64,000 nt of DNA from Trichomonas tenax. Taxonomy: Eukaryota > Parabasalia > Trichomonadida > Trichomonadidae. The notes below the pieces were generated by a model. The model was not told where the DNA came from and did no database searches. It saw only the letters and a list, made by a program, of their open reading frames with translations. The position numbers were made by a program, and so were the translations under genes. Below, in pieces: positions 28,932-38,982 of the stretch (its first letter is position 1; each line of letters starts with the position of its first letter). The stretch covers positions 1 through 64,000 of the forward strand of contig JALKBU010000189.1 of NCBI GenBank assembly GCA_023091735.1, written 5' to 3'.

Positions 28932-28981
28932 TTCCCGCGAAAAAATGCAACGATAGAAAAAGTACGTTAAAAAGCGCGGGA
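28932..28981. promoter_or_regulatory. Inverted pair of E2F-like sites
   Basis: TTCCCGCGAAA at 28932-28942 and GCGCGGGA at 28974-28981 are inverted around about 35 bases, with TCCCGCG as the shared core. This matches the TTSSCGC consensus of E2F/DP factors and is conspicuous in AT-rich DNA. The pair is about 110-160 bases before the ankyrin gene. Factor identity is inferred from consensus only. Confidence 0.35.
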
Positions 28982-29089
28982 CTACATTTATTACAACACA
29001 TTTTCTTATGAAATATATTATAATTTAAGATCATGATAACAAATATATCAAAATTTATAGCAAACGCTTTTTTAACGGCTTCCAAAAAA

Positions 29090-30443
29090 ATGAGTTCAGG
29101 GTACGAAGAAGAAGAAATTGGCGAGATTATCGATGTCGATGCTTATCTCGACCACCTTCCAGACCAGGAGAACGCAGAGGTTATCAAATTAATGCTGATT
29201 CAGAACCAACAATCGCTTCATAGAAGAAATGAAGGCATTAAGAAATTAAAGCAGCGCCTAAATCAGAGACGTGACAAACTTAGGAAGTACAAGGAAGAGC
29301 TTAAGCAGAGAAACGACAGCATTGAAGAAAGAGACGCTTTGATTGAAAAGAAACATAACAAAATTCAAGAGCAAAAGGATAAAATCAAGGAACTCGAGTC
29401 GGAAATTCGTCGCATGAAGGTTGAGAACCAAGAATTGTTTGCTAAAGCTTCCACAGTGTCTGGAAAGCAGAAATACATCGAACAACTCGAATTCCAAGAA
29501 GGTCTTAAGGACAAACTCATACAGCAACTCACAATACAGCTCGCCGCATGCCAGGAAGCGATTTACAACGACAGAGTGAAAATTTACAATACAATGAACA
29601 AAGAGCCAGAGTCAACTGTCGAGCCTCCTGACGATTTCATCGAAAATATCCACCTCGCAGCTAAGAAGGGAGATCTGAAATCGATTAAATACTTAATTGA
29701 TAGGTGCCCAGATGGAATTAACGCAATTGCAGAGAAACCAATTCATCATTTAGTAATAAGAGAACTGCTTTACATTTTGCCGCAGAAGAAGGACAGGAAA
29801 AGGTCGTAGAATGGCTTTGTGAAAATGGAGCTGATATTAACGCAATCGATGGAAGCAGCGAGTCACCATTGCACATAGCGTGCAGGTGCGGGCATGCTAA
29901 GGTCATTGAGTATCTTATTAAGAAACAGGCTATAATAGATATTGCAGATGCAGCAATTCTTCATCTATTTTTGGTGACACTCCTCTTTTCTCGGCAATTA
30001 AGGCTAAGCAGATTGACGTTATTAAGATTCTTCTAGCGAGTGGCGCAGATGTTACATATCGCAACAAGAAACAATTAACTCCAGTTCATCTCGCAGCTGA
30101 ATTCGATAGTGTCGAGATGATGGAGACAATTCTTAAGAACGGCGTCGATATCAACATTCAGACAGTTACAGGCATCACACCGCTTTTAATGGCGGCGCAA
30201 TTCTCAAATTCGTTAATAGTCAAATATCTCCTCGAAAAGAAAGCAGATCCAAACATCATTGGTCCAAGGAACTACACACCACTGCATTTCTCCGCCCAAA
30301 ATGCAGATAAGATTTCATTAGGTCTATTGATCGCTCACGGAGCGAAGCCAGACACACAAAATCTTGATGGAAAGACCGCAATGGATCTTACAGAGAACAA
30401 TGATATCAAGTCTTTGCTTAAGAAAGCATTACGCGCTGATTAA
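29090..30443 (+). pseudogene. Ankyrin-repeat gene broken by two frameshifts
   Basis: From the ATG at 29090 the protein has an acidic start, a long basic/acidic coiled coil (about 60-170) and then ankyrin repeats. The frame closes at 29809, but ankyrin sequence continues in another frame (TALHFAAEEGQEKVVEWL, SPLHIACRCGHAKVIEYL) and again in a third (TPLFSAIKAKQIDVIKILL, TPVHLAAEFDSVEMMETIL, TPLLMAAQ, TPLHFSAQ) to a stop at 30441-30443. Each change behaves as one missing base, near 29735-29745 and near 29945-29955. Ankyrin proteins of this kind are one of the largest trichomonad families and often decay. Assembly error at both points is the alternative. The intact product would have had about 450 residues. 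Confidence 0.75.
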
Positions 30444-30828
30444 GCTTCTTTAACTGTCTGCTAATTACGAATTTGACGCCTGCCATTGTAAATACACAGT
30501 ATCTATTTAAATTTTTGAAAATAAAAATGTAAATTTATTGATTTTTTTTAACATATCACACAATTTTATACATCAATCTCACATACAGAACAATTTTATA
30601 ATTGATTTCTTACCACAAGACAGCCAAGACACACTTTCGAGTAGAAATCTCTTTCAATTTAAGTTATCGAAGTGTGTTTTGATGATTTTGTTTGGTTATA
30701 TAAAATTCATATAAGCATAAACATTAATCCTTTAAAATGAATATATTTTATACATAATTTGCCTCTTCTGCATAAGGATTATAGACTTCTTCCTCTTTTC
30801 TTCCATAGGCATATAAAACTGTTTATTT
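30444..30828. other. Convergent intergenic region
   Basis: AT-rich DNA between two broken genes. No ORF or repeat is supported. Confidence 0.4.
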
Positions 30829-31716
30829 TTATTCTCCTTTCTTATCTTGCTTAGGCTGATTTGTTGATTGCTCAACCGGTTCTTCTCTTGGAGTTTTCCT
30901 TGGTCTTGGTTTAGGCTGATCTTGCTTGCGTATTTTGAGTATACACACGACCAATATTATGATCATTATAACAATGATGACGCCACCGCCACAGCAGACT
31001 GCAATAATGATAATATTCGAATTATCTGAATTAGTATCACTTCCTTGGTTTGAACTATATCCATTTGGTGTTCCCAGTGTTAATCTGTTGTTGCCATTTC
31101 TTACAAAAGATAAATGAACTTTTTTATCACTTATTTGTGAATCACTTTGATATGATATTCCAAAGGAGCACAGTGTCAAGCTTCTTTTAGATTCATCTGC
31201 GTTTGATACAGCTCTCACTAATAAATAGTTTCTATTATCAAATATGAACTTTTCATTATTATTCATCACAACATATGAGTCATATGTGAGATAGCTATTG
31301 TTGATTTGAACATTTAAATGATCTAATGAATCACTTTGAAGTACAATTTTTGATTTTTGTGAATTGGAAACAATAATACAATATGACTGATTAGGGAGGA
31401 AACTAAATTGTTAATATGCTGATTGGCAATGAATCGAACATTATCGCAGTCATTAATCCCAACAATCGAATAATTCAATATAGAATTCGCCTTTTTTGCG
31501 CGTAGAGTGATATTTTTTTGCATTAATTATCATAGAATCTGGAGAAATTTTGTTTTGATTAATGAAATCTGTTGGGTTATGAATGAAGAAAAGAATATCA
31601 TATTTTGAAGAAGCCGGAATTTCAAGTGTTTCATATGAATCTGTTGCAACATCTATTGACCCATATCCATAGTTCAAAGTTCTGCATGTGCCGAAACCTA
31701 ATATTAAGCTTAGCAT
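30829..31716 (-). pseudogene. Type I membrane protein gene with two frameshifts
   Basis: The minus-strand frame from the ATG at 31716 begins with a signal peptide (MLSLILGFGTC). It loses frame in a run of seven T at 31513-31519 (plus strand), resumes as NITLRAKKANSILNY, shifts again near 31405-31415, and continues as SFLPNQSYCIIVSNSQ into an extracellular region, one strongly hydrophobic helix (IIIIAVCCGGGVIIVIMIIILVVCIL) and a basic Pro/Lys tail. Together it looks like a roughly 290-residue surface protein. The first lesion is in a homopolymer, so sequencing error cannot be excluded. No named domain is recognised in the ectodomain. Confidence 0.65.
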
Positions 31717-31898
31717 GTGAAATTTTGATTTTTTCGAGCTTTTTTCAGCAATTTTTCAATTCAACCTTACTCCAACCTTTTGGTGTCCCAAAATTCATCC
31801 ATTTAACATTATATGGCTTTGCAAAGCAATAAATCTCCGTGGAAAGTTACCACATCAAAATTGTGGCATAACCTTATTATTATCAAAAAGTTTTGTTG

Positions 31899-32006
31899 TA
31901 AACTACATTTTTTAATCGAGGTTCTCTACGGGCGTGCTCCTCACAATATTGAAGGAGCCCCCTTGAAAAAATTGAGAGGAATACCTAGATTAAAAAATGT
32001 AGTTTA
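31899..32006. ncRNA. Long hairpin with 19-bp perfect arms
   Basis: The 19 bases at 31899-31917 are the exact reverse complement of 31988-32006. The 70 bases between are GC-richer and contain a smaller hairpin, GCTCC...GGAGC (31935-31957), flanked by GGG/CCCC, plus further partial pairing (AGGT, CTCTC). The length of about 108 bases fits a small structured RNA or a fold-back miniature element. No known RNA family is recognised. It lies between a broken gene and the 3' end of the kinase gene. Confidence 0.45.
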
Positions 32007-32038
32007 TAGAGATAGAAATAACTAACAGTTTAGAAATA

Positions 32039-34372
32039 TTAAAAAAGATTTCCCGCATCTTTTGGATATTCGATATTTTGCTTGTTGAATTCCACCCTCA
32101 TTTCTTCGAAAATTGACAACTCAGCAATTGTAGGAATTGCATATTTCTTCCATTTCTCGTTCTCAGATAGTTTCTTGATGAACGGAATAACTCCGATAAA
32201 ACCTCTAAAGTATCCACATCTTGCTATCTTATCTATGATAGAGAGTGCAGAAATTATTGCTTCCGCGCCATTTTGGAAAGCAATTGCGAAATATTTCACC
32301 AAAAAGTCATTGCCTAATGAGCTGAGCAAGCTGTCTGTGATTTTTAATTTCATGAATACAGGGTAAATGTACCTGAACATTGTCGTTGACACTGCGAGCA
32401 ACAATGGATGTGAAACATCAACTGGAAGATATTGTCTCGCTTGTTCATGCTGCATAACGCTCATTAACAGTCTTAATGTGCCTTCTAAGTTTGAAAGATC
32501 TTCTAATAGCCAAATCTTACCGAGCTTAGCAAGTCTGATTGCATTTGCTTCTTTAGATGCACTTTGGCACAAACATAAAGTTGCAAATTTAGACTTTTTT
32601 GAGGCTTCGATTAAAGCAATTAAAGATGAATCTTGAAGATCTTGTTCTGTTTGAACAATCGCAAAAAGTGTTTTCTCAATAAGTTTTTCGTTTTGTAAGA
32701 GCAAAGAAAGTACATCTGATGGGATATCTACTTTAAGTGTTGGATCATTCAAAAGAATATCCAGTGCAAACTCTGCTGTATCATCGCTTTTCTGCAGAAC
32801 CACAATAATCACTTTCTCAAAGTTTTCCTCATTTGATTCATCAAGACTCTTTCCTTGCTTCTTTAACGAGAATATGAGCTGAAGAAGATGTTTGCTAGAG
32901 CCTGCTTTGATGAATTCACCTGCATTTCTAAACATTATATCAAGTGCAAGAGTGAAAAGTTGATGCGTTGGCTGAATCTTTTTGTGTGATGTGAGAATGT
33001 TGAGGAGTCTTAAAACCTTCTCAGGAACAGTGGGTATATAGAACTCTATTGCATTCATGATTTCGTAAGTGACATTTGTTGGAGAAATCGTAAATATCAT
33101 CAAGAAGATACCAAACAAAGGTTCAACTATTTCATTCTCTTTAACCGTGAACTTCTGGTACAATTCACTATTAATAAATGCCTTATATATCTTCGGGTCT
33201 TGGCTAATAATCTTTTCTATTCCTTTCAAAATCAATATCATCTTCTGATTTGGAACTTGCTTATTAAGAATCTTTTTCATTGTTGCGAAAAATTTAGCTG
33301 ACATTTCGACAGAGAAGTGACTGATAATTTGATTATATGATAGTTCAAATGTCTTCGATTCGATGTCCATTAAAGAGTTAAACTTCTGTGATTCATCATT
33401 ACCGCTTCTTGAAACATATTTGCGTTTATCTTTCACTGAATAATGCGTAGAATATTCACCACGAGTCATGAACAATGTTTGATTTTTCCTAACAATATCA
33501 TCAACTTTGGTCTGCTTTGAGCCTTCAAAATAAACTGTTCCGTTACAGAATGCTTTGTATATTTGATGGAAAGAAGGTCTTTGCTCTGGATCTTGTGCCC
33601 AGCATGAATTAATCAATGCTTTGAGTCCTGATGGACATTTTGAGCTGATTGGAGGCCTGTTGCCTTTTTCAACGACTTCATACATAATCTGCGCTGCTGT
33701 TTTCCCTTTGAACGGCTGTGCGTTAGAAACCATTTCCCACAGAAGCATTCCGTATGCATAAACATCGACTTTAAATGAGTAAGGCTGTGAAGTGAAGAGC
33801 TCAGGTGCCATCCAATGTGGAGTACCGATCTGCATTGTCATTACTGCATCAGTTTCAGAAACTTCGCGTGATAATCCGAAATCGATAATTCTTGGAAGTT
33901 TATCATTGTCTAAAAGTATGTTTAAAGACTTCAAATCGCGGTGAATGATGTTTAGCTTATGGAGCCTCTCCATGCCACTTGCAATACACATCGCAATTAT
34001 TGTTTTTTGCGTGCCATTTAATGGTTTGTCGTTTTCTTTCCAGTGAAGTGCATCGTAAAGTGATCCTTTCTGCAGCAATTCTGTGACAATGATGAATGGG
34101 CGGTGAACAGAGAATCCGATGAAGTTTAAGCAATATGGATGATTTAATTTCGTAAGAATTTCGATTTCTCTATAGTAAAGATTGAATTCATCGTTCTTAA
34201 TTTCTTTGTATTTCAGCTTTTTAACGGCGCATTTCTGTCCTGTGGGAATATATGTTGCAGAATAAACCTCACTGAAGCCTCCAGAGCCGATTGTGTCGTG
34301 AATTTCGAAGTCATCGTACTCAACGAGGTATTCTTTGTAAATCTCCGCCATTTCTTCGACGGAGTCAATCAT
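32039..34372 (-). CDS. TKL-type protein kinase with helical-repeat tail
   Basis: The 777-residue protein starts with a kinase domain at about residues 22-285. The Gly loop is GSGGFS (29-34), the ATP lysine is in CAVKKL (K51), the helix-C Glu is near 69, the catalytic loop is HRDLKSLN (144-151), DFG is at 164-166, and the activation segment ends GTPHWMAPE, as in tyrosine-kinase-like Ser/Thr kinases. All catalytic residues are present. The remaining ~490 residues are helical repeats of armadillo type. This kinase-plus-ARM build is typical of a large trichomonad TKL expansion. The ATG at 34372 is chosen because TCATTTTTT lies 16-18 bases upstream; the longer frame would need a TTG start. Confidence 0.93.
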   Translation of the reverse strand: MIDSVEEMAEIYKEYLVEYDDFEIHDTIGSGGFSEVYSATYIPTGQKCAVKKLKYKEIKNDEFNLYYREIEILTKLNHPYCLNFIGFSVHRPFIIVTELLQKGSLYDALHWKENDKPLNGTQKTIIAMCIASGMERLHKLNIIHRDLKSLNILLDNDKLPRIIDFGLSREVSETDAVMTMQIGTPHWMAPELFTSQPYSFKVDVYAYGMLLWEMVSNAQPFKGKTAAQIMYEVVEKGNRPPISSKCPSGLKALINSCWAQDPEQRPSFHQIYKAFCNGTVYFEGSKQTKVDDIVRKNQTLFMTRGEYSTHYSVKDKRKYVSRSGNDESQKFNSLMDIESKTFELSYNQIISHFSVEMSAKFFATMKKILNKQVPNQKMILILKGIEKIISQDPKIYKAFINSELYQKFTVKENEIVEPLFGIFLMIFTISPTNVTYEIMNAIEFYIPTVPEKVLRLLNILTSHKKIQPTHQLFTLALDIMFRNAGEFIKAGSSKHLLQLIFSLKKQGKSLDESNEENFEKVIIVVLQKSDDTAEFALDILLNDPTLKVDIPSDVLSLLLQNEKLIEKTLFAIVQTEQDLQDSSLIALIEASKKSKFATLCLCQSASKEANAIRLAKLGKIWLLEDLSNLEGTLRLLMSVMQHEQARQYLPVDVSHPLLLAVSTTMFRYIYPVFMKLKITDSLLSSLGNDFLVKYFAIAFQNGAEAIISALSIIDKIARCGYFRGFIGVIPFIKKLSENEKWKKYAIPTIAELSIFEEMRVEFNKQNIEYPKDAGNLF

Positions 34373-34381
34373 CTGAAATTT

Positions 34382-34390
34382 AAAAAATGA
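34382..34390 (-). promoter_or_regulatory. Initiator TCATTTTTT for the kinase gene
   Basis: Read on the minus strand this is TCATTTTTT, about ten bases before the ATG at 34372. It matches the trichomonad Inr and fixes the start codon choice. Confidence 0.6.
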
Positions 34391-35110
34391 CAAATTTTAG
34401 ACATCACAATCTTCAAACATCCCAAGTAAATTTAGCTAATTATATTTATCCTTTAAAATCCCAAAATTCAATAATTTGATAATAATTCAAAGATTTTGTT
34501 GCTGATAACGATGTAGAATTCAAATGTTCAACGAATTATAACTATCTTATAATTGATGCTTGTTGAATCAAAATGTTTAGTTTTATCAATTTATATATTA
34601 TATAATGCAATCAAAAATGGGTGCATATCATACACAAAGTTAAATTTAGTGTGTATTTTAGATGATAAGCTTTGATTTGATATAAATGTTGCAAATTAAG
34701 TGGATATTGAAGAAATGTGACTTGAACACATATGCATTTAGCAACTATAATGCATTTTTAATAAATTTATAAACATTATCTCCATGGATTCTGTTAGCAT
34801 CATATTCATATTGTTCTTCATCATGAATTTAGATTTTATTCAGCGATTCCACTCTAGATAAGTTCGAAATCATTGATAAAAACTCATGCAATGTTCTTTT
34901 CATATAGTTATCGTTAATAAAGCCATGAAATGTGAAAGTCGAGTTGGAAATTTTTCATCAAAATCAACAAAAAGTTTTAAAATAAGATCTATACATTATG
35001 AGACATCTAAAAATGCTATTTTTAGATTTCAGAAAATTGAGAGAAAATTTTGTCCGGACATTTTTTCTCTGAATCGATTTTCATGCTCTAAGTGCTCGAA
35101 CATCGAAACA
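34391..35110. other. Divergent intergenic region before DnaJ
   Basis: AT-rich. The open frame extends upstream of the DnaJ ATG to 34886, but that part has no domain and lies before the initiator, so it is treated as 5' flank. TGTCCGGACA at 35051-35060 is a perfect 10-base palindrome and could be a regulatory site. Confidence 0.5.
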
Positions 35111-35120
35111 TCATTTTTTT
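35111..35120 (+). promoter_or_regulatory. Initiator TCATTTTTTT for DnaJ
   Basis: TCATTTTTTT ends two bases before the ATG at 35123. It matches the trichomonad Inr and shows that the true start is internal to the longest open frame. Confidence 0.7.
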
Positions 35121-35122
35121 TG

Positions 35123-36301
35123 ATGGCTCGCGACTTCTACAGTATTCTCGGTGTATCGAGAGGAGCAAGTGACGACGAATTAAAGAAAGCATATCGCAAG
35201 TTAGCTATGAAATGGCATCCAGACAAAAATCCAAGCAATCAAACAGAAGCACAAGCAAAATTCCAGGAAATATCAGAAGCATACGATGTACTGAGTGACC
35301 CAGAGAAGAGAAAGATATATGATCAGTATGGCGAAGAAGGTTTGAAAGTTGGTGGCAATCCAAATGCCGGACCACAATTTGATCAAAACAACTTCACAAG
35401 AGGTGCCTCCGGACCGCATACACAGTATTACACGTTCAATTCACAAGATGCTGAAAAGATATTCAGGCAATTCTTCGGTCCAGGTGGCTTTGGATTCGGA
35501 TCATTCGGAGATGATGACGACATCTTTGGATCAATGTTCGGAGGTCCACAATTTCAATCAGCACAATCCAGACAAAATCCATCACAAGCAAGACAACAAC
35601 AATTTAGACCACGCAACAACGGATTCCAGCAGCCGCAACAGCAGACATTCGGTCAGCCAAGAGATTCAACATTTGCTGGTCAGCCACACTTCGTCAGAGG
35701 TTCTGGACCAGATCCTCGTTACTTCGAAAACATTCGCACATTCAAAGAAGAAGATACAAAAGAAAAACCAAAGAAAGCGCAGCCTCCAATGAGAGTTGAT
35801 CTTAACTGCACTCTTGAGCAACTGTATTCAGGCTGCACAAAGAAGATGAAAGTTACACGCACCGTTAATGGTTATGACTCTGCGAAAGTTTATCAAATCG
35901 AAATTAAACCAGGCTGGAAAGAAGGAACAAAGATAACATATGACGGAGAAGGTGATGTAAAGCCTGGATACAAGCCACAGGACTTAATTTTCATGCTTCG
36001 TGAAGTTCCACACGAATTATACAGACGCGAAGCTGATGATTTAATTTATGAGCCAACAATTTCATTAAAGCAGGCTCTTGCTGGTACTGTTCTTGATATC
36101 AAGGGTGTTGATGGAAACCCATTGCACATAGATTGCAGCGAACAAGTTATACAGCCAGGATTCCAGAAGAGAATCTCCGGTCAAGGTATGCCAAAGAAGT
36201 TTGGAGGCAGAGGTGACCTTGTTATCAAGCCAAAGATAGAATTCCCTCAGTATCTCTCAAGAGAACAGAAGGATGCAATGATTCGTTACCTTCCTAACTA
36301 A
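35123..36301 (+). CDS. Class B DnaJ/Hsp40 co-chaperone
   Basis: From the ATG at 35123 the product has 392 residues. It opens with a J-domain ([23 protein letters not shown]) containing HPD at 32-34, which stimulates Hsp70 ATPase. A Gly/Phe-rich region ([12 protein letters not shown]) and a Gln/Asn-rich stretch follow, then the two-part C-terminal substrate-binding domain ([48 protein letters not shown]). There is no CxxCxGxG zinc finger, so it is type II (Sis1/DNAJB1-like). No signal peptide is present, so it probably works in the cytosol with the Hsp70 encoded at 4165. Confidence 0.95.
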   Translation: MARDFYSILGVSRGASDDELKKAYRKLAMKWHPDKNPSNQTEAQAKFQEISEAYDVLSDPEKRKIYDQYGEEGLKVGGNPNAGPQFDQNNFTRGASGPHTQYYTFNSQDAEKIFRQFFGPGGFGFGSFGDDDDIFGSMFGGPQFQSAQSRQNPSQARQQQFRPRNNGFQQPQQQTFGQPRDSTFAGQPHFVRGSGPDPRYFENIRTFKEEDTKEKPKKAQPPMRVDLNCTLEQLYSGCTKKMKVTRTVNGYDSAKVYQIEIKPGWKEGTKITYDGEGDVKPGYKPQDLIFMLREVPHELYRREADDLIYEPTISLKQALAGTVLDIKGVDGNPLHIDCSEQVIQPGFQKRISGQGMPKKFGGRGDLVIKPKIEFPQYLSREQKDAMIRYLPN

Positions 36302-36609
36302 GCTCTGATTTTTATATGCGAACATAATATATTATATTCTAATTATGAATAAATATTTCATTTGTTAATCATTAATTAAAATTAAACAAATGTCTTTTTT
36401 CATTATATCAATACACTTCTTCACACTATTAATTACAATATATTGAAATTCAGATCCTAAAAATTGCATTTTCATGCTTCTAATTAATGATTATTATAAT
36501 AAAATATGATATTAAAATATTAATTTTGATTTTCGAATTAAATTGATGCATTTGCATTTGCGTTAATGAAAATGAGTTTATACTGATAAATCTTCAAACA
36601 AATAATAGT
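36302..36609. other. Convergent intergenic region
   Basis: Very AT-rich spacer with several ATTAATTA runs. No gene is seen. Confidence 0.4.
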
Positions 36610-37248
36610 TTATTCAAAATAATGGATGTGTTCGCGTTTTCTACGAATTTCTAAGGCCTTATTATAGTCCTCGCGATCTTGCCTCATTCTTTCTAATGTG
36701 TTTGTATATCGCTGATTAAGGCGTTGATCACAAACGTTCTTATAATTTTGCAATTGTTCCTCGCGAATATTCTTCCATCTGTATGTCATTTCTGTCTTCT
36801 TCACACGATCAATTCTATCCTGATCAGCGACAGGAGTGCCTAAGAAGGATGTTTTGAACATATCTGGCTTTTTAGGTGCTAAGCTTGTGTTTTCGTCCGG
36901 ATGATCAATCCAAGTTGTATCGTACGAGTATGGCGTATGCATGTGCCTTGTTGTTGCGGTCGGTGTCTTTGGTAATCTCGGCAAATCAACTATTGGGCGT
37001 GTTGAGTCGCTGAACATGTTGTCTCTATTGCGCGTAACCTGGTCTATTCTACTATCCAAGAAGACTGGAGAGTTTGTTTTCAACCTTGGTGATGGATTTA
37101 GTCCGTATTGAATTCTTCTCGTTGAAATCATTTGATGATTTTGTGGTACGCTTTGCTCTATCGCCGGATCGAACGGCCCTCTCATGCCTGTGACCGCTGT
37201 CTGCGCGCGAATGCGTGGTTCGCGCTTTGCATAAGGAAGATCTTGCAT
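36610..37248 (-). CDS. Basic 212-residue protein, function unknown
   Basis: The product is Arg/Pro/Thr-rich and probably mostly extended, with a helical C-terminal part rich in Arg, Gln and Glu (LNQRYTNTLERMRQDREDYN). No domain is recognised. The pattern of short proline motifs plus a helical end is like that of axonemal or microtubule inner proteins, but that is a guess. The ATG at 37248 is used; the frame extends two codons further to a TTG. Two TACATGTCA-like motifs lie 110-137 bases upstream. Codon use and the promoter motifs support a real gene. Confidence 0.65.
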   Translation of the reverse strand: MQDLPYAKREPRIRAQTAVTGMRGPFDPAIEQSVPQNHQMISTRRIQYGLNPSPRLKTNSPVFLDSRIDQVTRNRDNMFSDSTRPIVDLPRLPKTPTATTRHMHTPYSYDTTWIDHPDENTSLAPKKPDMFKTSFLGTPVADQDRIDRVKKTEMTYRWKNIREEQLQNYKNVCDQRLNQRYTNTLERMRQDREDYNKALEIRRKREHIHYFE

Positions 37249-37357
37249 TGTCAAATTTCTACTAACGTATCACAATGTTCTTCTCGGAAATCGCAAAAAT
37301 GGTTTTAACTCTAAGAGTACATTCTATATTGATGCAAAATCTCTTAATATATTATTT

Positions 37358-37385
37358 TGCCACGTAAGATAATTTTTGACATATA
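37358..37385 (-). promoter_or_regulatory. Pair of TACGTGGCA / TATATGTCA motifs
   Basis: On the minus strand TATATGTCA (37377-37385) and TACGTGGCA (37358-37366) are 19 bases apart, upstream of the ATG at 37248. They match the recurrent motif and its ~20-base phasing. Confidence 0.45.
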
Positions 37386-37837
37386 AATTTGAAAACAAAA
37401 ATTGCAAAATCATGATCATTATCAAAGATATCAGACATTGAATGTTAAATTCTATAATTATATCATCACTAACTTCAATATGAATGAAGGTATTAAGTTC
37501 TTCAGTTCCTCATTCAATATGCTTTTGACATGATAAGAGAAGTCAATTTCTGGAGATTACTTTGTCATAATTAATAGAAAATGATCTGAATTATTCTGAT
37601 CTTTGAAGAACTTCTAAATAAGCTCATGTTGAGTTTATAAATATGAAAATGTTTGTCTCGAGGATCAAACTCTCAACTCGGGAAGCAAAAGATATTTCTG
37701 TGATGTAATTTGTTCAAAGAGAACTTTCCATTAATGTCAGATCTTGGATAAAATCCTTCATTTATCTATGAAATTTGTAAATCTGACATTTGATTTCTGA
37801 CATCGTCAAAATTTATTTTTGACAAATCATTTTTTTT
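37386..37837. other. Divergent intergenic region before CAF1
   Basis: Mostly AT-rich. Close to the CAF1 gene it holds TGACATTTG (37784), TGACATCGT (37798) and TGACAAATC (37820), then the initiator TCATTTTTTTT beginning at 37827, which runs up to the ATG at 37838. Confidence 0.5.
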
Positions 37838-38605
37838 ATGAAAGCAAATGAAGATATTGTCGATGTCTGGGCGTATAATCTCGAAGCAGAAATGGAGAAA
37901 ATCGCCCATTTGCTGCCAAAATACCACTATGTCGGCATGGATACCGAATTTTCCGGCTTTTTTGTTAAATCTCCACCAATAACGGCTTCTGACGAGGTCA
38001 AATATCACGCAGAGAGAGAAAATGTCAATAGAATGAAATTAATACAGATTGGAATAACTTTGGCCGATGATGAAGGAAAAGTTCCTCATCCTGTTTGTTC
38101 TTGGCAATTTAACTTCAAATTCGATATCACACATGATATGCAATCTACTGATTCAATTAATTTACTTTATCAATCAGGAATCGATTTTGACAAATTCTTA
38201 AGGGACGGAATCAATATATTAGACTTCATTCCAATATTTTATGCAAGCGGATTGATTATGAATGAGAATGTTATTTGGATCACTTTTGCTGCAAGTTATG
38301 ATATTGCATATCTTGTAAAGCTCGTGACTGCTGATATGCTTCCAAAGACGCAACACCAATTTGATCGTGTTGTTAAAACATATTTTCCTCATTATTATGA
38401 TGTTAGATATATGATGATGCAAATTAATCCTGGAGTTGGCTCTTTGCAGAGTCTTTCCAAGGAATTGGGTGTTTTGCGCTATGGACAAATGCACCAAGCT
38501 GGATCAGACTCATATGTGACAGTTTTAGCATTTTTCGCTGCCTGTAGAAGGCATTTTCGTGGAAATATTGTCCACGAAAAGTTTAGGAACAAATGTTGTA
38601 AATAA
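37838..38605 (+). CDS. CAF1: CAF1/POP2 poly(A) deadenylase (CCR4-NOT)
   Basis: The 255-residue product matches CNOT7/Pop2 over its whole length. This DEDD-family 3' exonuclease shortens poly(A) tails within the CCR4-NOT complex. The active site is complete: Asp35 and Glu37 in MDTEF, Asp155 in AASYDIAYL, and His219 and Asp224 in HQAGSDS. WQFNFKFDITHDM is a family hallmark. The start is fixed by the initiator touching the ATG. Another CCR4-NOT subunit, NOT2, is encoded 11 kb away. Confidence 0.96.
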   Translation: MKANEDIVDVWAYNLEAEMEKIAHLLPKYHYVGMDTEFSGFFVKSPPITASDEVKYHAERENVNRMKLIQIGITLADDEGKVPHPVCSWQFNFKFDITHDMQSTDSINLLYQSGIDFDKFLRDGINILDFIPIFYASGLIMNENVIWITFAASYDIAYLVKLVTADMLPKTQHQFDRVVKTYFPHYYDVRYMMMQINPGVGSLQSLSKELGVLRYGQMHQAGSDSYVTVLAFFAACRRHFRGNIVHEKFRNKCCK

Positions 38606-38928
38606 ATTCATCATGTTTTAGTTCAATATTATCACATCATGTCTAAAACACAGTAAACAAAGTATGCAAGTGCTGTGTTTTCATCACCATTTGATTAATT
38701 CATTGTCTACAAAATATGAATCTTGACCTCTTCTTGAAATGAACCCATCTATATATGGAGTTGCTTTCATATTCTTCTTGAGACTTCCTGGAATAGAAAA
38801 TCATTTTCAAAATTCAAAAAGGTGAAGAAATGAAATGAGTTTTATGTATTTAAATATTCTCAGATATTAACAATACCTGTGTGCTTAATTTTTCATCAAT
38901 TGATTTGGCTATACCATTGATAAATATA
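38606..38928. other. Intergenic region before the TFIIH p62-like gene
   Basis: No gene or repeat recognised. The open frame of the next gene reaches back to 38881, but the motif array and the domain boundary favour the later ATG. Confidence 0.4.
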
Positions 38929-38979
38929 TTTTTGTCATGTAATTATTTTACTTGTCAAGTGAGGAACATTTATTTGTCA
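38929..38979 (+). promoter_or_regulatory. Three phased TACTTGTCA-like motifs
   Basis: TTTTTGTCA (38929-38937), TACTTGTCA (38949-38957) and TATTTGTCA (38971-38979) start 20 and 22 bases apart. The last ends three bases before the ATG at 38983. Same motif class and period as the array at 20230. Confidence 0.5.
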
Positions 38980-38982
38980 GAA

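Noticed and set aside
34886..35122. 79-residue N-terminal extension of DnaJ
   Set aside because: A perfect initiator TCATTTTTTT lies just before the internal ATG at 35123, where the J-domain begins.
37660..37700. CTCGAGGATCAAACTCTCAACTCGGGA considered as part of a tRNA
   Set aside because: No cloverleaf, acceptor stem or TTCGA T-loop can be drawn.
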